Shown in pieces: positions 1 through 8,645 of a stretch of DNA of 64,000 nt. Source of the stretch: Povalibacter uvarum (GTDB lineage: Bacteria > Pseudomonadota > Gammaproteobacteria > Steroidobacterales > Steroidobacteraceae); assembly GCF_014202975.1 (NCBI RefSeq), contig NZ_JACHHZ010000001.1:1116001-1180000 (forward strand). The letters are read 5' to 3'. Each line of letters opens with the position of its first letter. Position 1 is the stretch's first letter. The position numbers and the translations under genes were made by a program. The notes beneath the pieces were generated by a model that searched no databases, was not told the DNA's origin, and was given only the letters and a program-made list of their open reading frames with translations.

Positions 1-510
1 TTGATCCTTCCAGTCACGATCGGCGCCGAGGTAGCGCACCGACACACTCTTGACCTTGTCGAGCAGCACCACGCTCACGGGCTCGACGGTCTGTGTGCGG
101 TCCAGCACATGCCAGTATTCGCGCACGAGATCGGTATCTTCGAGCCGATAGGACACGCGCTGGAGCGTCGACCGGGGAACGCCAGCCGGATTGCTCCAGC
201 CGGAGTGTGTGAGTTCAATCGCGTCATCCGTGCCCTTGGTGGCGCGCAGTGCCGGCTGCAGTTCCTCGCCCATGGCCGGACGCACTGCGCGAGGCTCCAA
301 TGTTTCGAAATCCTGTGTCATCCGCATGACAGCAGCCTGGATAGCACGAGTCCTTTTTGCGCCTTCGTCGATACGCTCGCTCTGTGACATGAGCTGGCTG
401 TAGCCACCCAGCGCAAGCATGCCGACGAGGGCGAAGATCGCGACCGCGACGAGGATCTCCAGCAGCGTGAAGCCGCTACTGCGTGTGACAGAGTGCGGTG
501 CGGTGCCCAT
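1..510 (-). CDS. gspJ: Type II secretion pseudopilin GspJ (partial, 3-prime end outside window)
   Basis: Minor pseudopilin of the type II secretion system, expected in the inner-membrane/periplasmic pseudopilus tip with GspH, GspI and GspK. The N-terminus carries the type IV prepilin signature: a short basic leader ending in Gly, then FTLLEILVAVAIFALVG, with Glu at the fifth position of the mature protein. About 170 codons are visible and the frame is still open at the window edge. The start ATG shares its A with the TGA of gspI (TGATG), which fixes the start and implies translational coupling. Its position as the fourth gene after gspG-H-I supports GspJ rather than another pseudopilin. Confidence 0.9.
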   Translation of the reverse strand, partial: MGTAPHSVTRSSGFTLLEILVAVAIFALVGMLALGGYSQLMSQSERIDEGAKRTRAIQAAVMRMTQDFETLEPRAVRPAMGEELQPALRATKGTDDAIELTHSGWSNPAGVPRSTLQRVSYRLEDTDLVREYWHVLDRTQTVEPVSVVLLDKVKSVSVRYLGADRDWKDQ

Positions 511-1085
511 CACTCGCTCGGCTCCGGTTGCGGAGGAGGCTCACCGCCGTCGCCCGGTTCGGGTGAAGTCGGCGGCTCCGGCGGCTGCTCGTTGTCCTTG
601 CCATCGTCCTTCTTGTCGTCGTCCTTCTTGTCGTCGTCCTTTCCACCGTTCTCGCCGCCGTTCTGTTCTTCGTCCGACGACTGCCACATCACGATCGTGC
701 TGCCGGGCTGGGCAAGCGCGGCGCCATAGAAACCGGTCACGGTGGCGAGCGAGGAATTCTCGTCCGCATCCTCCAGACGGACACTGATGTCGATGCGTCG
801 CACGCTTTCGACCGGTGTCTGCGTCACTTCCATCGTCCAGCGCCAGCGGCGATCCGCCATCTCGACTTCGTCGGACGACTTGTCGATCTTCGGCGGTGAC
901 TGCGACAGACGCGCCTGCGTCAGCTGGTTCATGGCGACCCAGTGCGCGAGCGTCTTGTCGCGAATGTAACTGCTGTTGCTCGCCGTCTGGCTCACGGCTT
1001 CGATCACGCCGAGCATGCCGAGCGCCACGATCACGAGCGCGGCGAGGACTTCCAGGAGGGTGAAGCCGAGGATTCGAATGCGCAT
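510..1085 (-). CDS. gspI: Type II secretion pseudopilin GspI with an unusual charged C-terminal tail
   Basis: Minor pseudopilin of 191 residues. It begins MRIRILGFTLLEVLAALVIVA, a prepilin peptidase site followed by the hydrophobic N-terminal helix. The ATG at 1085 directly follows the gspH stop, so I prefer it to longer in-frame starts that would run into gspH. GspI proteins are usually about 120-130 residues; here the globular part ends near residue 137. About 55 further residues follow, rich in Asp, Lys, Glu, Gly and then Pro/Glu, with DDDKKDDDKKDDGKD near the middle. The tail is low complexity and looks disordered. Function in the pseudopilus tip is inferred from family and gene order; the role of the tail is unknown. 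Confidence 0.9.
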   Translation of the reverse strand: MRIRILGFTLLEVLAALVIVALGMLGVIEAVSQTASNSSYIRDKTLAHWVAMNQLTQARLSQSPPKIDKSSDEVEMADRRWRWTMEVTQTPVESVRRIDISVRLEDADENSSLATVTGFYGAALAQPGSTIVMWQSSDEEQNGGENGGKDDDKKDDDKKDDGKDNEQPPEPPTSPEPGDGGEPPPQPEPSE

Positions 1086-1086
1086 G

Positions 1087-1752
1087 TCAGCGTCTCGCCT
1101 TGGTCGCATCGCGTTTGTCTTTCTCGTCTTCCGGCGGCTTGGTCTGCGCAACGACCTGCCAGGGCTCGGTGTCTTCGCGCTTCTCGAGGCGCAGATCGGT
1201 GTCGGGCAGGACTTCCACGCGCCACTTCGCAGGCTCGGAATCTCTTTCGAGTTGCAACTCGAAAGGCATGATATCGCCGCTCGACAGCACCATGATCTGC
1301 GGCGGCCATTTCTTGTCTTCGTCGCGGTCTCCGCGATCCACCGCGCCGTCACGCTTCATCACGATCTCTCGCGATTCGACCCACAGCCGGAAGCGCAGGC
1401 CCTCGGGCAATTCGCGAGTTGCGAACAGCCGGTCGCCTTCCATCGGCATCCACCGATTCTCTCGTCCGTCGAACCGCAGAAACTCATAGCCCCTGGTGGA
1501 GACGAACATGCCGAGGTCCAGGCCCTGAAGCTCCATCTCTTCGCGCGCCTGCTGCAACACGGCCCAGACGCGTTCCATTTCTTCCTGCGATTCCCGATCG
1601 CGCCCGAGGATGTTCACTGAGAGCGTCGCCGCGGAGACGATCACGCCGATCACTACGATGACGACGAGGATCTCCATCAACGTGAAGCCCGCTGCGTCGC
1701 GCGGGAATGCGCGACAGCCAGTGATCGGGAGAGAAGGGCGAATGCCTGGCAT
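1087..1752 (-). CDS. gspH: Type II secretion pseudopilin GspH
   Basis: Predicted 221-residue minor pseudopilin. The prepilin signature appears near residue 21 (AAGFTLMEILVVIVVIGVIVS) after a leader of about 20 residues with basic and proline residues, longer than usual. The first ATG at 1752 may therefore overstate the leader, and a later start is possible. The remainder fits a GspH-type globular domain. It lies 58 bases after gspG and is followed immediately by gspI, the standard gspG-H-I-J order. Prepilin peptidase (GspO/PilD) is not in the window. Confidence 0.87.
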   Translation of the reverse strand: MPGIRPSLPITGCRAFPRDAAGFTLMEILVVIVVIGVIVSAATLSVNILGRDRESQEEMERVWAVLQQAREEMELQGLDLGMFVSTRGYEFLRFDGRENRWMPMEGDRLFATRELPEGLRFRLWVESREIVMKRDGAVDRGDRDEDKKWPPQIMVLSSGDIMPFELQLERDSEPAKWRVEVLPDTDLRLEKREDTEPWQVVAQTKPPEDEKDKRDATKARR

Positions 1753-1810
1753 TCAGAGGTGACCAGCGCAATCGCCGGTCGGCGGGTTCAGAAAATTTCT
1801 GGCGTCTATG

Positions 1811-2260
1811 TCACTGCAGGGTCCAGTTGCCGACGTCGGTGTTGATGCCTTCGCCGCCTTCCTGGTTGTCTGCGCCGAGCGTGAACAGGTCATACTCGCC
1901 GTGCTCGCCGGGGCTACGGTACTGGTAATCGTTGCCCCAGGGATCTTTCGGCACCGACTTCATGTATTCGCGCCAGTTACGCACGGTCGTGTCGTTCGGC
2001 CGGGTCGAGAGCGCGGTCAATCCCTGTTCGGTGGTCGGATACTTGAAGTTGTCCATCCGGAACATGCTCAGCGCGGTATCGAAGTTGCGGATGTCCTGCT
2101 TCACCTTCGCGGCATTGGCATCGTCGATGCGGCTGATGACGTTCGGCGCCACAATGGCCGCAAGGATGCCGAGAATCACCACCACCACCATGATTTCGAT
2201 GAGGGTGAAGCCACGCGCGCGGCGCGGATCGCGAATTGCAGGGGAGATGCTGAGGGTCAT
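1811..2260 (-). CDS. gspG: Type II secretion major pseudopilin GspG
   Basis: Major pseudopilin, 149 residues, the usual family length. The leader ends at RARG before FTLIEIMVVVVILGILAAIVAP, the classical N-methylated helix. The C-terminal part has the family features YPTTEQGLTAL and DPWGNDYQYRSPGEHGEYD followed by DNQEGGEG, including the acidic calcium-binding loop region. An AAGGA Shine-Dalgarno lies about 9 bases before the ATG at 2260. It is the first visible gene of a minus-strand operon; the promoter must lie in the short region shared with the divergent rhombosortase-like gene. Confidence 0.95.
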   Translation of the reverse strand: MTLSISPAIRDPRRARGFTLIEIMVVVVILGILAAIVAPNVISRIDDANAAKVKQDIRNFDTALSMFRMDNFKYPTTEQGLTALSTRPNDTTVRNWREYMKSVPKDPWGNDYQYRSPGEHGEYDLFTLGADNQEGGEGINTDVGNWTLQ

Positions 2261-2340
2261 GTCATTCAGTCCTTATCTATAGACGATCGGCGGTCATGGC
2301 CGATGCGGCGCGCCGGATCATAACAAAGCACAATGAAATC

Positions 2341-2979
2341 ATGAGTGAAGGTCGCCCGAGCCCGACAGTTTCAGCGGTGTCCGAGCCGGCCGCCGGCGTT
2401 CTGCGGGCCCTCTGGCTGGTTGGACTGACGGCGGGGGTTTCAGTTCTGCTGGCGCTGGGCGGAGAGGGCGCTCGTCTTGCGCTGCGTTATGAGCGTGAGG
2501 CCGTGTTTGCGGGCGAGTGGTGGCGGCTGCTGACGGGGCATTTCGTTCATGGCGGGCTGGCGCATCTCCTATTAAATGTGGCGGGCCTCGGCTTGATCGC
2601 GGGGCTGTTTCCCCGTGACTACTCCCTCAGGCAGTGGCTGATCGTGGGCTCCGCGAGCATCGCCGCGATCGACCTCGGGTTTGTTCTTTTTGAGCCACAA
2701 CTCACCTGGTATGTGGGTCTTTCCGGCCTGTTGCACGGCGCACTGGCCGCGGGGGCAGTGAGCTGGTGGAGGCATGAATCCAGGCTGCTCGCGGGATCCC
2801 TGAGCGCGGTGCTGGTCGGCAAACTGGCCTGGGAACAATGGCGCGGTGCGCTGCCACTTTCTGGCGACATGAACGTGATCGTCGATGCCCATCTCTACGG
2901 TGCACTCGGAGGCTTGCTGGCGGGATTAGGGATCTGCCTGTACTTGCAACGCTGGTCACTGCGCCCCCGATCGCTATAA
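2341..2979 (+). CDS. rrtA: Rhombosortase-like rhomboid intramembrane protease
   Basis: Small rhomboid-family membrane protease. It shows the rhomboid motifs HFVHGGLAHLLLN (membrane-embedded His/Asn region), GLSGLLHG (nucleophile Ser in GLSG) and DAHLYGALGG (catalytic His), with about six hydrophobic segments. Size (212 residues from ATG 2341, 227 from ATG 2296) and motif set resemble rhombosortases (RrtA), which process GlyGly-CTERM proteins exported by type II secretion. That functional link is established for the family and fits the adjacent gsp genes, but no GlyGly-CTERM substrate was seen here. Neither start has a clear ribosome-binding site. Another small bacterial rhomboid remains possible. 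Confidence 0.75.
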   Translation: MSEGRPSPTVSAVSEPAAGVLRALWLVGLTAGVSVLLALGGEGARLALRYEREAVFAGEWWRLLTGHFVHGGLAHLLLNVAGLGLIAGLFPRDYSLRQWLIVGSASIAAIDLGFVLFEPQLTWYVGLSGLLHGALAAGAVSWWRHESRLLAGSLSAVLVGKLAWEQWRGALPLSGDMNVIVDAHLYGALGGLLAGLGICLYLQRWSLRPRSL

Positions 2980-2980
2980 T
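2953..2980 (+). promoter_or_regulatory. Candidate sigma-70 promoter for fabD
   Basis: A perfect TATAAT at 2975-2980 overlaps the stop codon of the preceding rhomboid gene. A weak -35 element TGGTCA lies at 2953-2958 with a 16-base spacer. It sits about 33 bases upstream of the fabD ATG, which has AGGA before it. It would let the fatty-acid operon be transcribed independently of the rhomboid gene. Prediction from sequence only. Confidence 0.55.
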
Positions 2981-3012
2981 CGCGCGCCGTTTTTCTCGAC
3001 AGGACTCACTCG

Positions 3013-3954
3013 ATGGCGTTTGCGTTCGTGTTTCCGGGCCAGGGTTCGCAATCTATCGGCATGCTCAGCGCACTCGCGAGCGCCGAACCTCTCGTGCAGG
3101 AGACATTCGCCGAAGCTTCGTCGGTGCTCGGCTACGACTTGTGGAAGCTCTGTCAGGAAGGCCCGGAGGAACTGCTCGGGCAGACGGAGCGCACGCAGCC
3201 CGCGATGCTCGCTGCCGGCATTGCCACCTGGCGCGTCTGGCGCAAGCACGGCGGCCTGTTGCCCTCGGCAATGGCCGGACACAGCCTCGGTGAATACTCC
3301 GCACTCGTTGCCGCGGGCGCTCTCGATTTCGCCACTGCGATTGCGCTCGTGCAGTTTCGCGGCCAGGCGATGCAGGCCGCGGTTCCCGCAGGGCAGGGTG
3401 CAATGGCGGCAATCCTCGGTGCCGAAGATGCCGACATCGACGCTGCGTGTCGCGAAGCAGCACAAGGCGAGATCGTGCAGCCAGCGAACTTCAATTCGCC
3501 GGGGCAGATCGTGATCGCCGGCAGCGCCGCCGCAGTCGATCGCGCGATCGAGATCCTGAAGGCCAAAGGCGCGAAGCGCGCCATCAAACTCCCGGTCAGC
3601 GTCCCTTCGCACAGTCCGTTGATGGCTCCTGCTGCCGAAAAATTGGGCCAGCGACTGAAGGACATCCAGTTCAACACGCCCGCTGTGAAGGACATCTACA
3701 CCGTCGATGTGCGCAAGCACGGCGATGCCGACAGCATCCGCGGAGCGCTCGTGCAGCAGCTCGTCGGGCCGGTGCGGTGGACGCAGACGATCCAGGCGAT
3801 GGTCGCGAGCGGCGTTAAGGTGATCGTCGAGTGCGGTCCGGGGCGGGTGCTGACCGGCCTCAATCGCCGCATCGAAAAGAACAAGGAGATCGCGATGCTC
3901 GCGATCGAAGACAGCGATTCGCTGCAGGCCGCGTTGAAGGCGTGCGTGGAGTAA
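3013..3954 (+). CDS. fabD: Malonyl-CoA:ACP transacylase FabD
   Basis: Transfers malonyl from CoA to acyl carrier protein for type II fatty acid synthesis in the cytosol. The 313-residue length is standard. FPGQGSQ lies near the N-terminus, the nucleophile elbow GHSLGEYSA places the catalytic Ser at residue 91, and the catalytic His is at about residue 200 in VPSHSPLM. The start has AGGA 9 bases upstream and follows a perfect TATAAT. It opens the fabD-fabG-acpP-fabF run; plsX, rpmF and fabH, which often precede fabD in gammaproteobacteria, are absent here and replaced by the rhomboid gene. Confidence 0.97.
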   Translation: MAFAFVFPGQGSQSIGMLSALASAEPLVQETFAEASSVLGYDLWKLCQEGPEELLGQTERTQPAMLAAGIATWRVWRKHGGLLPSAMAGHSLGEYSALVAAGALDFATAIALVQFRGQAMQAAVPAGQGAMAAILGAEDADIDAACREAAQGEIVQPANFNSPGQIVIAGSAAAVDRAIEILKAKGAKRAIKLPVSVPSHSPLMAPAAEKLGQRLKDIQFNTPAVKDIYTVDVRKHGDADSIRGALVQQLVGPVRWTQTIQAMVASGVKVIVECGPGRVLTGLNRRIEKNKEIAMLAIEDSDSLQAALKACVE

Positions 3955-3956
3955 AC

Positions 3957-4706
3957 ATGACGGCGACCATGACAGGTGACATCGCGCTCGTGACCGGCGC
4001 GTCACGCGGCATCGGCAAGGCCATCGCGCTCGAGCTCGCGAAACAGGGCGCGACCGTGATCGGCACCGCAACCAGCGAAGGCGGCGCCCAGGGCATTACT
4101 CAGTGGCTGGGTGAAGGCGGTTTCAAGGGCCGCGGCCTCGTGCTCAATGTTGCCCAGCAGGAATCTGTGGATGCGCTGCTGAAGGACATCGAAGCTAAAG
4201 AAGGCGCGCCGACGATACTCGTGAACAACGCGGGCATCACCCGCGACAACCTGCTCCTGCGCATGAAGCCGGAGGAGTGGGACGACATCATGAATACGAA
4301 CCTCGCTTCCGTGTACCGGCTGTCCAAAGCCGTCCTGCGCGGGATGATGAAGGCCCGGCGCGGCCGCATCATCAGCATCGCCTCCGTCGTCGGTGTCATG
4401 GGCAACGCAGGTCAGACGAATTACGCCGCAGCGAAGGCCGGCATCATCGGATTCAGCAAATCGCTGGCCCGGGAGGTCGGATCACGCGCCATCACCGTGA
4501 ACGTTGTGGCCCCCGGTTTCATCGCTACCGATATGACGGCGCAACTTGCGGCGGAACAGCAACAACAGCTGGCCAGCCAGGTCGCGCTGGGCCGTCTTGG
4601 GGCACCCGAGGACATCGCGCACGCAGTCGCATTCCTGGCTTCCCCGCTCGCCGGTTACATCACGGGGGAGACGCTCCACGTGAACGGCGGCATGTACATG
4701 ATCTGA
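3957..4706 (+). CDS. fabG: 3-oxoacyl-ACP reductase FabG
   Basis: NADPH-dependent reductase of beta-ketoacyl-ACP, a 249-residue short-chain dehydrogenase. It shows the TGASRGIG cofactor loop (13-20), NNAG (90-93) and the catalytic Ser143, Tyr156 and Lys160 (YAAAK). The ATG at 3957 lies 2 bases after the fabD stop; longer in-frame starts would sit inside fabD. Genomic position and length make FabG much more likely than a paralogous dehydrogenase. Confidence 0.96.
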   Translation: MTATMTGDIALVTGASRGIGKAIALELAKQGATVIGTATSEGGAQGITQWLGEGGFKGRGLVLNVAQQESVDALLKDIEAKEGAPTILVNNAGITRDNLLLRMKPEEWDDIMNTNLASVYRLSKAVLRGMMKARRGRIISIASVVGVMGNAGQTNYAAAKAGIIGFSKSLAREVGSRAITVNVVAPGFIATDMTAQLAAEQQQQLASQVALGRLGAPEDIAHAVAFLASPLAGYITGETLHVNGGMYMI

Positions 4707-4745
4707 GCGTGTCAAGTCGTTGTTATCGAATCGTTTTCGAAAATG

Positions 4746-4774
4746 TTGGCCGCTTCAGTCACTTAACTTAGAAT
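4746..4774 (+). promoter_or_regulatory. Candidate sigma-70 promoter for acpP
   Basis: TTGGCC at 4746-4751 and TAGAAT at 4769-4774 are separated by exactly 17 bases, in the 153-base gap between fabG and acpP. The gap also has AT-rich stretches (GAATCGTTTTCGAAAATG). The predicted leader is about 80 bases. acpP is normally expressed at very high level from its own promoter in other gammaproteobacteria, so a strong internal promoter is expected. Confidence 0.55.
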
Positions 4775-4859
4775 ACGCCCCCCGTGCGACCCTCCCAACA
4801 AATAAAAGGGTCGGTCTTTCGAAGGGTTTCAAGCAGTCTCACAGAGGACTCGTACAGCA

Positions 4860-5102
4860 ATGAGCAGTATTGAACAGCAGGTTAAAGCCATCGTCGCCGA
4901 ACAGTTGGGCGTGAAGGAAGAAGAGGTCACCAACGACGCTTCCTTCGTCGACGACCTGGGCGCCGACTCACTCGACACCGTCGAGCTGGTGATGGCGCTG
5001 GAAGAAGAGTTCGAAACCGAGATTCCCGACGAAGATGCCGAGAAGATCACCACCGTGCAGCAAGCGATCGATTACATCACCGAGCGCCGCGCACAGGCCT
5101 GA
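4860..5102 (+). CDS. acpP: Acyl carrier protein AcpP
   Basis: An 80-residue acidic carrier protein that holds growing acyl chains on a phosphopantetheine arm. The modification site is Ser37 in [18 protein letters not shown], the classical DSL motif. GAGGA-like sequence (cagaggactcgt) precedes the ATG. It lies between fabG and fabF, its usual place, with a strong stem-loop just downstream. Confidence 0.98.
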   Translation: MSSIEQQVKAIVAEQLGVKEEEVTNDASFVDDLGADSLDTVELVMALEEEFETEIPDEDAEKITTVQQAIDYITERRAQA

Positions 5103-5109
5103 ACCCCTG

Positions 5110-5135
5110 GTGCGCGACCCGTCGGGCTCGCGCAC
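5110..5135 (+). terminator. Stem-loop between acpP and fabF (attenuator-like)
   Basis: GTGCGCGA (5110-5117) pairs perfectly with TCGCGCAC (5128-5135), with a second short CCC/GGG pairing inside the loop. It starts 8 bases after the acpP stop. There is no U-run, so it is more likely an attenuator or mRNA-stabilising structure than a full intrinsic terminator; this would allow more acpP than fabF message. Confidence 0.5.
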
Positions 5136-5220
5136 ACTCAGGTAGCAGGTCGATCAGCCACGGATGGCAGTGCGGCCAACCGTTTCTCTCCTGCATCGCC
5201 ATCACTTCCGAGGTAAACGC

Positions 5221-6465
5221 TTGTCCAAGCGACGCGTCGTTATCACTGGCCTTGGCATCATTTCACCGGTCGGCAGCACCGTTGAATCGGCGTGGCAGAA
5301 CGTGCTCGCCGGCAAGAGCGGCATCGGCCCGATCAAGACTTTCGATGTCAGCGCGTTTCCAGTGCGCTTCCACGGACCGGTGGCGGACTTCGATGCGGAG
5401 AAATACCTCCCCGCGAAAGAGCTGCGGCGCATGGATCCTTTCATGCACTACGGCTACGCCGCGGCGATCGAGGCATTCAAGGATTCCGGTATCACGGTGA
5501 CCGAAGCGAACTCTCCGCGCATCGGAGTGGCGATGGGTGCGGGCATCGGCGGCCTGCATACGATCGAAGAGAACTACGAGAAGTACATCGAGACGCACAG
5601 CCCGAAGAAGATTTCGCCGTTCTTCGTGCCCGGCAGCATCATCAACATGATCTCCGGCCACGTCTCGATCCAGCTCAAGCTCACGGGCCCCAATATCGCG
5701 ACGGTCACAGCGTGCACGACCTCGACGCACGCTATCGGTCTTGCAGCTCGCCTCATTCAGTACGGCGACGCTGACGTCATGATCGCGGGTGCCGGTGAGA
5801 TGGCGACGACGCCGCTCGGTCTCGGCAGCTTCTGCCAGGCTCGCGCGCTGTCGACGCGCAATGACGATCCGCAGGCCGCAAGTCGTCCCTGGGATCGCGA
5901 TCGCGATGGATTCGTGTTGTCGGATGGCGCAGGCGCGCTGACGCTCGAAGAGTACGAGCACGCGAAGGCACGCGGCGCACGTATCTACGCAGAGCTCGTC
6001 GGCTTCGGCATGAGCGGCGATGCCCATCACATCACGGCGCCCCCGGATGACGGCGAAGGCGCGCGACTCGCGATGGCGAACGCGCTGCGCGACGCCGGCC
6101 TGAATCAGAGCGACGTTCAGTACATCAATGCTCATGCGACTTCGACTGATCTCGGCGATCGCGCGGAGACGCTCGCTATGAAGCGTTGTTTCGGCGATCA
6201 CGTACAGAAGATCGCAGTGAGCTCGACCAAGTCGATGACTGGTCATCTGCTCGGCGCTGCCGGCGCCGTGGAAGCCATCTTCTCCGTGCTCGCGATTCGC
6301 GACCAGGTCGCGCCGCCGACGATCAACCTCGACAATCCGGGCGAAGGTTGCGATCTGGACTACGTGCCGAAGACGGCCCGCAAGATGCCGATCAAGGTCG
6401 CCCTGTCGAATTCCTTCGGTTTCGGCGGCACGAACGGCAGTCTCATCTTCCGCAAGCTCGACTGA
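5221..6465 (+). CDS. fabF: 3-oxoacyl-ACP synthase II FabF
   Basis: Elongating condensing enzyme of fatty acid synthesis. From the TTG at 5221 the protein has 414 residues, matching the family length, and begins [18 protein letters not shown] as expected. GAGG at 5210-5213 lies 7 bases before this TTG; the upstream ATG at 5164 would add 19 atypical residues. The catalytic triad is visible as Cys165 (VTACTTSTH), His305 ([11 protein letters not shown]) and His342 ([11 protein letters not shown]). It lies downstream of acpP. Confidence 0.96.
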   Translation: MSKRRVVITGLGIISPVGSTVESAWQNVLAGKSGIGPIKTFDVSAFPVRFHGPVADFDAEKYLPAKELRRMDPFMHYGYAAAIEAFKDSGITVTEANSPRIGVAMGAGIGGLHTIEENYEKYIETHSPKKISPFFVPGSIINMISGHVSIQLKLTGPNIATVTACTTSTHAIGLAARLIQYGDADVMIAGAGEMATTPLGLGSFCQARALSTRNDDPQAASRPWDRDRDGFVLSDGAGALTLEEYEHAKARGARIYAELVGFGMSGDAHHITAPPDDGEGARLAMANALRDAGLNQSDVQYINAHATSTDLGDRAETLAMKRCFGDHVQKIAVSSTKSMTGHLLGAAGAVEAIFSVLAIRDQVAPPTINLDNPGEGCDLDYVPKTARKMPIKVALSNSFGFGGTNGSLIFRKLD

Positions 6466-6471
6466 TCCGCA

Positions 6472-7836
6472 ATGAACCCCGCGCCGGCGGTCAGACCTGT
6501 CACGGTCTCGCCGACCCTGCTTCTGGCGCTTCACGCTGCGCGGCCCGATCGTTATCCCGCGCTGTTTGAGAGCGCTGCGTCCGGGGAGCCTCTCGGCCGT
6601 TTCGATATTCTCTTTGCCTTTCCCGGCGATCGGCTCACGCTGCGCGACGGCGATCGTCTGAGTCACACGGGTTCGGAAACGCGTGGCTCATTCCTTCAGC
6701 ACCTCGACGACTGGTGGCAGCGCGAACGAACCGCATTGTTCGATTCGCCGTTGCCGTTTCGAGGCGGTTGGCTCGTGTATCTCGGTTACGAACTCGCGGG
6801 TCAGATCGAGCCGCGGCTTCGCTTGCCGCCGACGCCGGGTGTGATCGCTGATGCCGTGCGCATTCCCGCTGCGATCATTCACGAACGCGACACCGGACGT
6901 GGCTTCGCGATTGCCGAGCGAGGGCGCGAAGGGCTCCTGGATGCGATGGAGGCCGATCTCGCCAATGCGGGCGCCATCGCCCAGGCTCCGCCTGATCTTC
7001 TGCAGGGAACGATCGACGAAGATCCCGCCGAGGATTACCTGCGTGCCGTCGAGCGTGCCCTCGAATACATCCAGGCCGGCGACATCTATCAGGCGAATCT
7101 GTCGCGCGGCTGGCGTGCGGACCTGCATCCGAAAACCCAGCCGTTTCATCTGTACGAACGACTGCGCAAAACGAATCCGGGCCCGTTCTGCGCTCTGGCC
7201 GTCCTCGGTGAGAACGCCGTCGTCAGCTCGTCTCCAGAGCGACTCGTCTCCGTCCATGACCGGTGGATTCAGACGCGTCCGATCGCGGGTACGCGGCCGA
7301 GAGGGCGCGATGCTTCATCCGATCAGGATCTCGCTCGCGAACTTCACGGCCATCCGAAGGAGCGGGCCGAACACGTCATGCTCATCGACCTGGAGCGCAA
7401 CGACCTGGGCCGCGTCTGCGAGGCAGGCACTGTGCACGTCGACGAGTTCATGACGATCGAGTCGTACGCGCACGTTCATCACATCGTTTCCAACATCCGT
7501 GGTCGACTGCGCGCGGACGTAACGCCCGGACAGGCACTTGCGGCTGTGTTTCCCGGAGGCACGATTACCGGTTGCCCCAAGGTGCGCTGCATGGAAATCA
7601 TCGCTGAACTCGAACACGCGGCGCGGGGCGCATACACTGGCTCCCTCGGCTATCTGAACACCGACGGCAGCATGGATTTCAACATCCTGATCCGGTCACT
7701 CGAAATACGCGGCAGGCAGGTTTCGCTGCGTGCGGGTGCCGGCATCGTGGCGGACTCTGTCCCGGAGCGGGAGCTCGACGAGTCACGCGCCAAGGCTCGT
7801 GGCGTCCTGCGTGCACTTTCCGGAGAGATCGCGTGA
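6472..7836 (+). CDS. pabB: Aminodeoxychorismate synthase component I PabB
   Basis: Converts chorismate and ammonia to 4-amino-4-deoxychorismate for folate synthesis. The 454-residue protein has a chorismate-binding domain with SSSPERLVS, RPIAGTRPRG, HVMLIDLERNDLGRVCEAGTV and FPGGTITGCPKVRCMEII, all typical of the PabB/TrpE family. The PIAGT motif at this position and the following pabC favour PabB over anthranilate synthase. It starts 6 bases after fabF and overlaps pabC by 4 bases. The amidotransferase partner PabA is not in the window. Confidence 0.94.
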   Translation: MNPAPAVRPVTVSPTLLLALHAARPDRYPALFESAASGEPLGRFDILFAFPGDRLTLRDGDRLSHTGSETRGSFLQHLDDWWQRERTALFDSPLPFRGGWLVYLGYELAGQIEPRLRLPPTPGVIADAVRIPAAIIHERDTGRGFAIAERGREGLLDAMEADLANAGAIAQAPPDLLQGTIDEDPAEDYLRAVERALEYIQAGDIYQANLSRGWRADLHPKTQPFHLYERLRKTNPGPFCALAVLGENAVVSSSPERLVSVHDRWIQTRPIAGTRPRGRDASSDQDLARELHGHPKERAEHVMLIDLERNDLGRVCEAGTVHVDEFMTIESYAHVHHIVSNIRGRLRADVTPGQALAAVFPGGTITGCPKVRCMEIIAELEHAARGAYTGSLGYLNTDGSMDFNILIRSLEIRGRQVSLRAGAGIVADSVPERELDESRAKARGVLRALSGEIA

Positions 7837-8645
7837 CCGTCGTGGCCTTATGCGACGGCTCGATCGTTCAGGACCCGGCGCACGCCGTAGCTGTCGATGA
7901 TCGCGGACTGAACTACGGCGACGGCCTGTTCGAAACGGCGTTGTTGCGCGATGGAATGGTGCGATTTGCCGACGCGCATCTGCAACGCCTCGAGCAAGGA
8001 TGCAATCGACTGGGCATCCGCTTCTCGCGCTCCGATGTCGAGCGAGATATTGCCCGGATCGCGTCCGAGGCCCGGGAAGGCGTTCTGAAGGTCGTCGTCA
8101 CACGCGGTGTCGGAGGGCGAGGGTACCGAGGCGATCCCTCAGCGCCGACGCGAAGGATCGTGACTCTGCATCCGTTGCCATCCAGCTATCCGGTCGAAGG
8201 GCTCACCGTTCGCTGGTGTGAACTGCGGTTGAGCCGTAATCCCCTGCTGGCGGGCATGAAGCATCTCAATCGACTGGAACAGGTGCTGGCGCAGAACGAA
8301 TGGCAGGATCCGGATGTCGCCGAAGGATTGATGCTCGACACCGAAGGCGAGCTTGTCTGCGGAACATCGAGCAACGTATTCATCGTTCGCAACGGCGCTT
8401 TGCTCACCCCTGACCTGAAGTTCAGCGGCGTACGCGGCGTAATGCGAGCACAGGTACTGCGAGCGGCGCAGCAACTCGGCTGGACGAGCAGTGAGGAACC
8501 GCTCTGGCCACACGATCTCGATGATGTGAGTGAAGTGTTCGTGACCAACGCGGTGCGAGGTATTCGGTCGGTGGCCGCCCTCGAGGATCATCGCTGGGAG
8601 AGCACTGCGGTCGCAGGCCAGCTTCGACAGGTGTTGCTCTCGTGA
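7833..8645 (+). CDS. pabC: Aminodeoxychorismate lyase PabC
   Basis: PLP-dependent class IV aminotransferase-fold enzyme releasing pyruvate from aminodeoxychorismate to give p-aminobenzoate. The 270-residue protein shows the class IV pattern DDRGLNYGDGLFET at the N-terminus, the PLP Lys near residue 143 (MKHLNRLEQ) and EGLMLDTEGELVCGTSSNVF. The GTG start overlaps the pabB stop (GTGA), so translation is probably coupled. Context between pabB and mltG supports PabC over branched-chain or D-amino-acid aminotransferases. Confidence 0.95.
   Translation: MTVVALCDGSIVQDPAHAVAVDDRGLNYGDGLFETALLRDGMVRFADAHLQRLEQGCNRLGIRFSRSDVERDIARIASEAREGVLKVVVTRGVGGRGYRGDPSAPTRRIVTLHPLPSSYPVEGLTVRWCELRLSRNPLLAGMKHLNRLEQVLAQNEWQDPDVAEGLMLDTEGELVCGTSSNVFIVRNGALLTPDLKFSGVRGVMRAQVLRAAQQLGWTSSEEPLWPHDLDDVSEVFVTNAVRGIRSVAALEDHRWESTAVAGQLRQVLLS

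Noticed and set aside
5263-6666. Minus-strand open frame of 467 codons
   Set aside because: It is antisense to fabF and the start of pabB, with Arg/Ala-rich shadow composition and no recognised motif.
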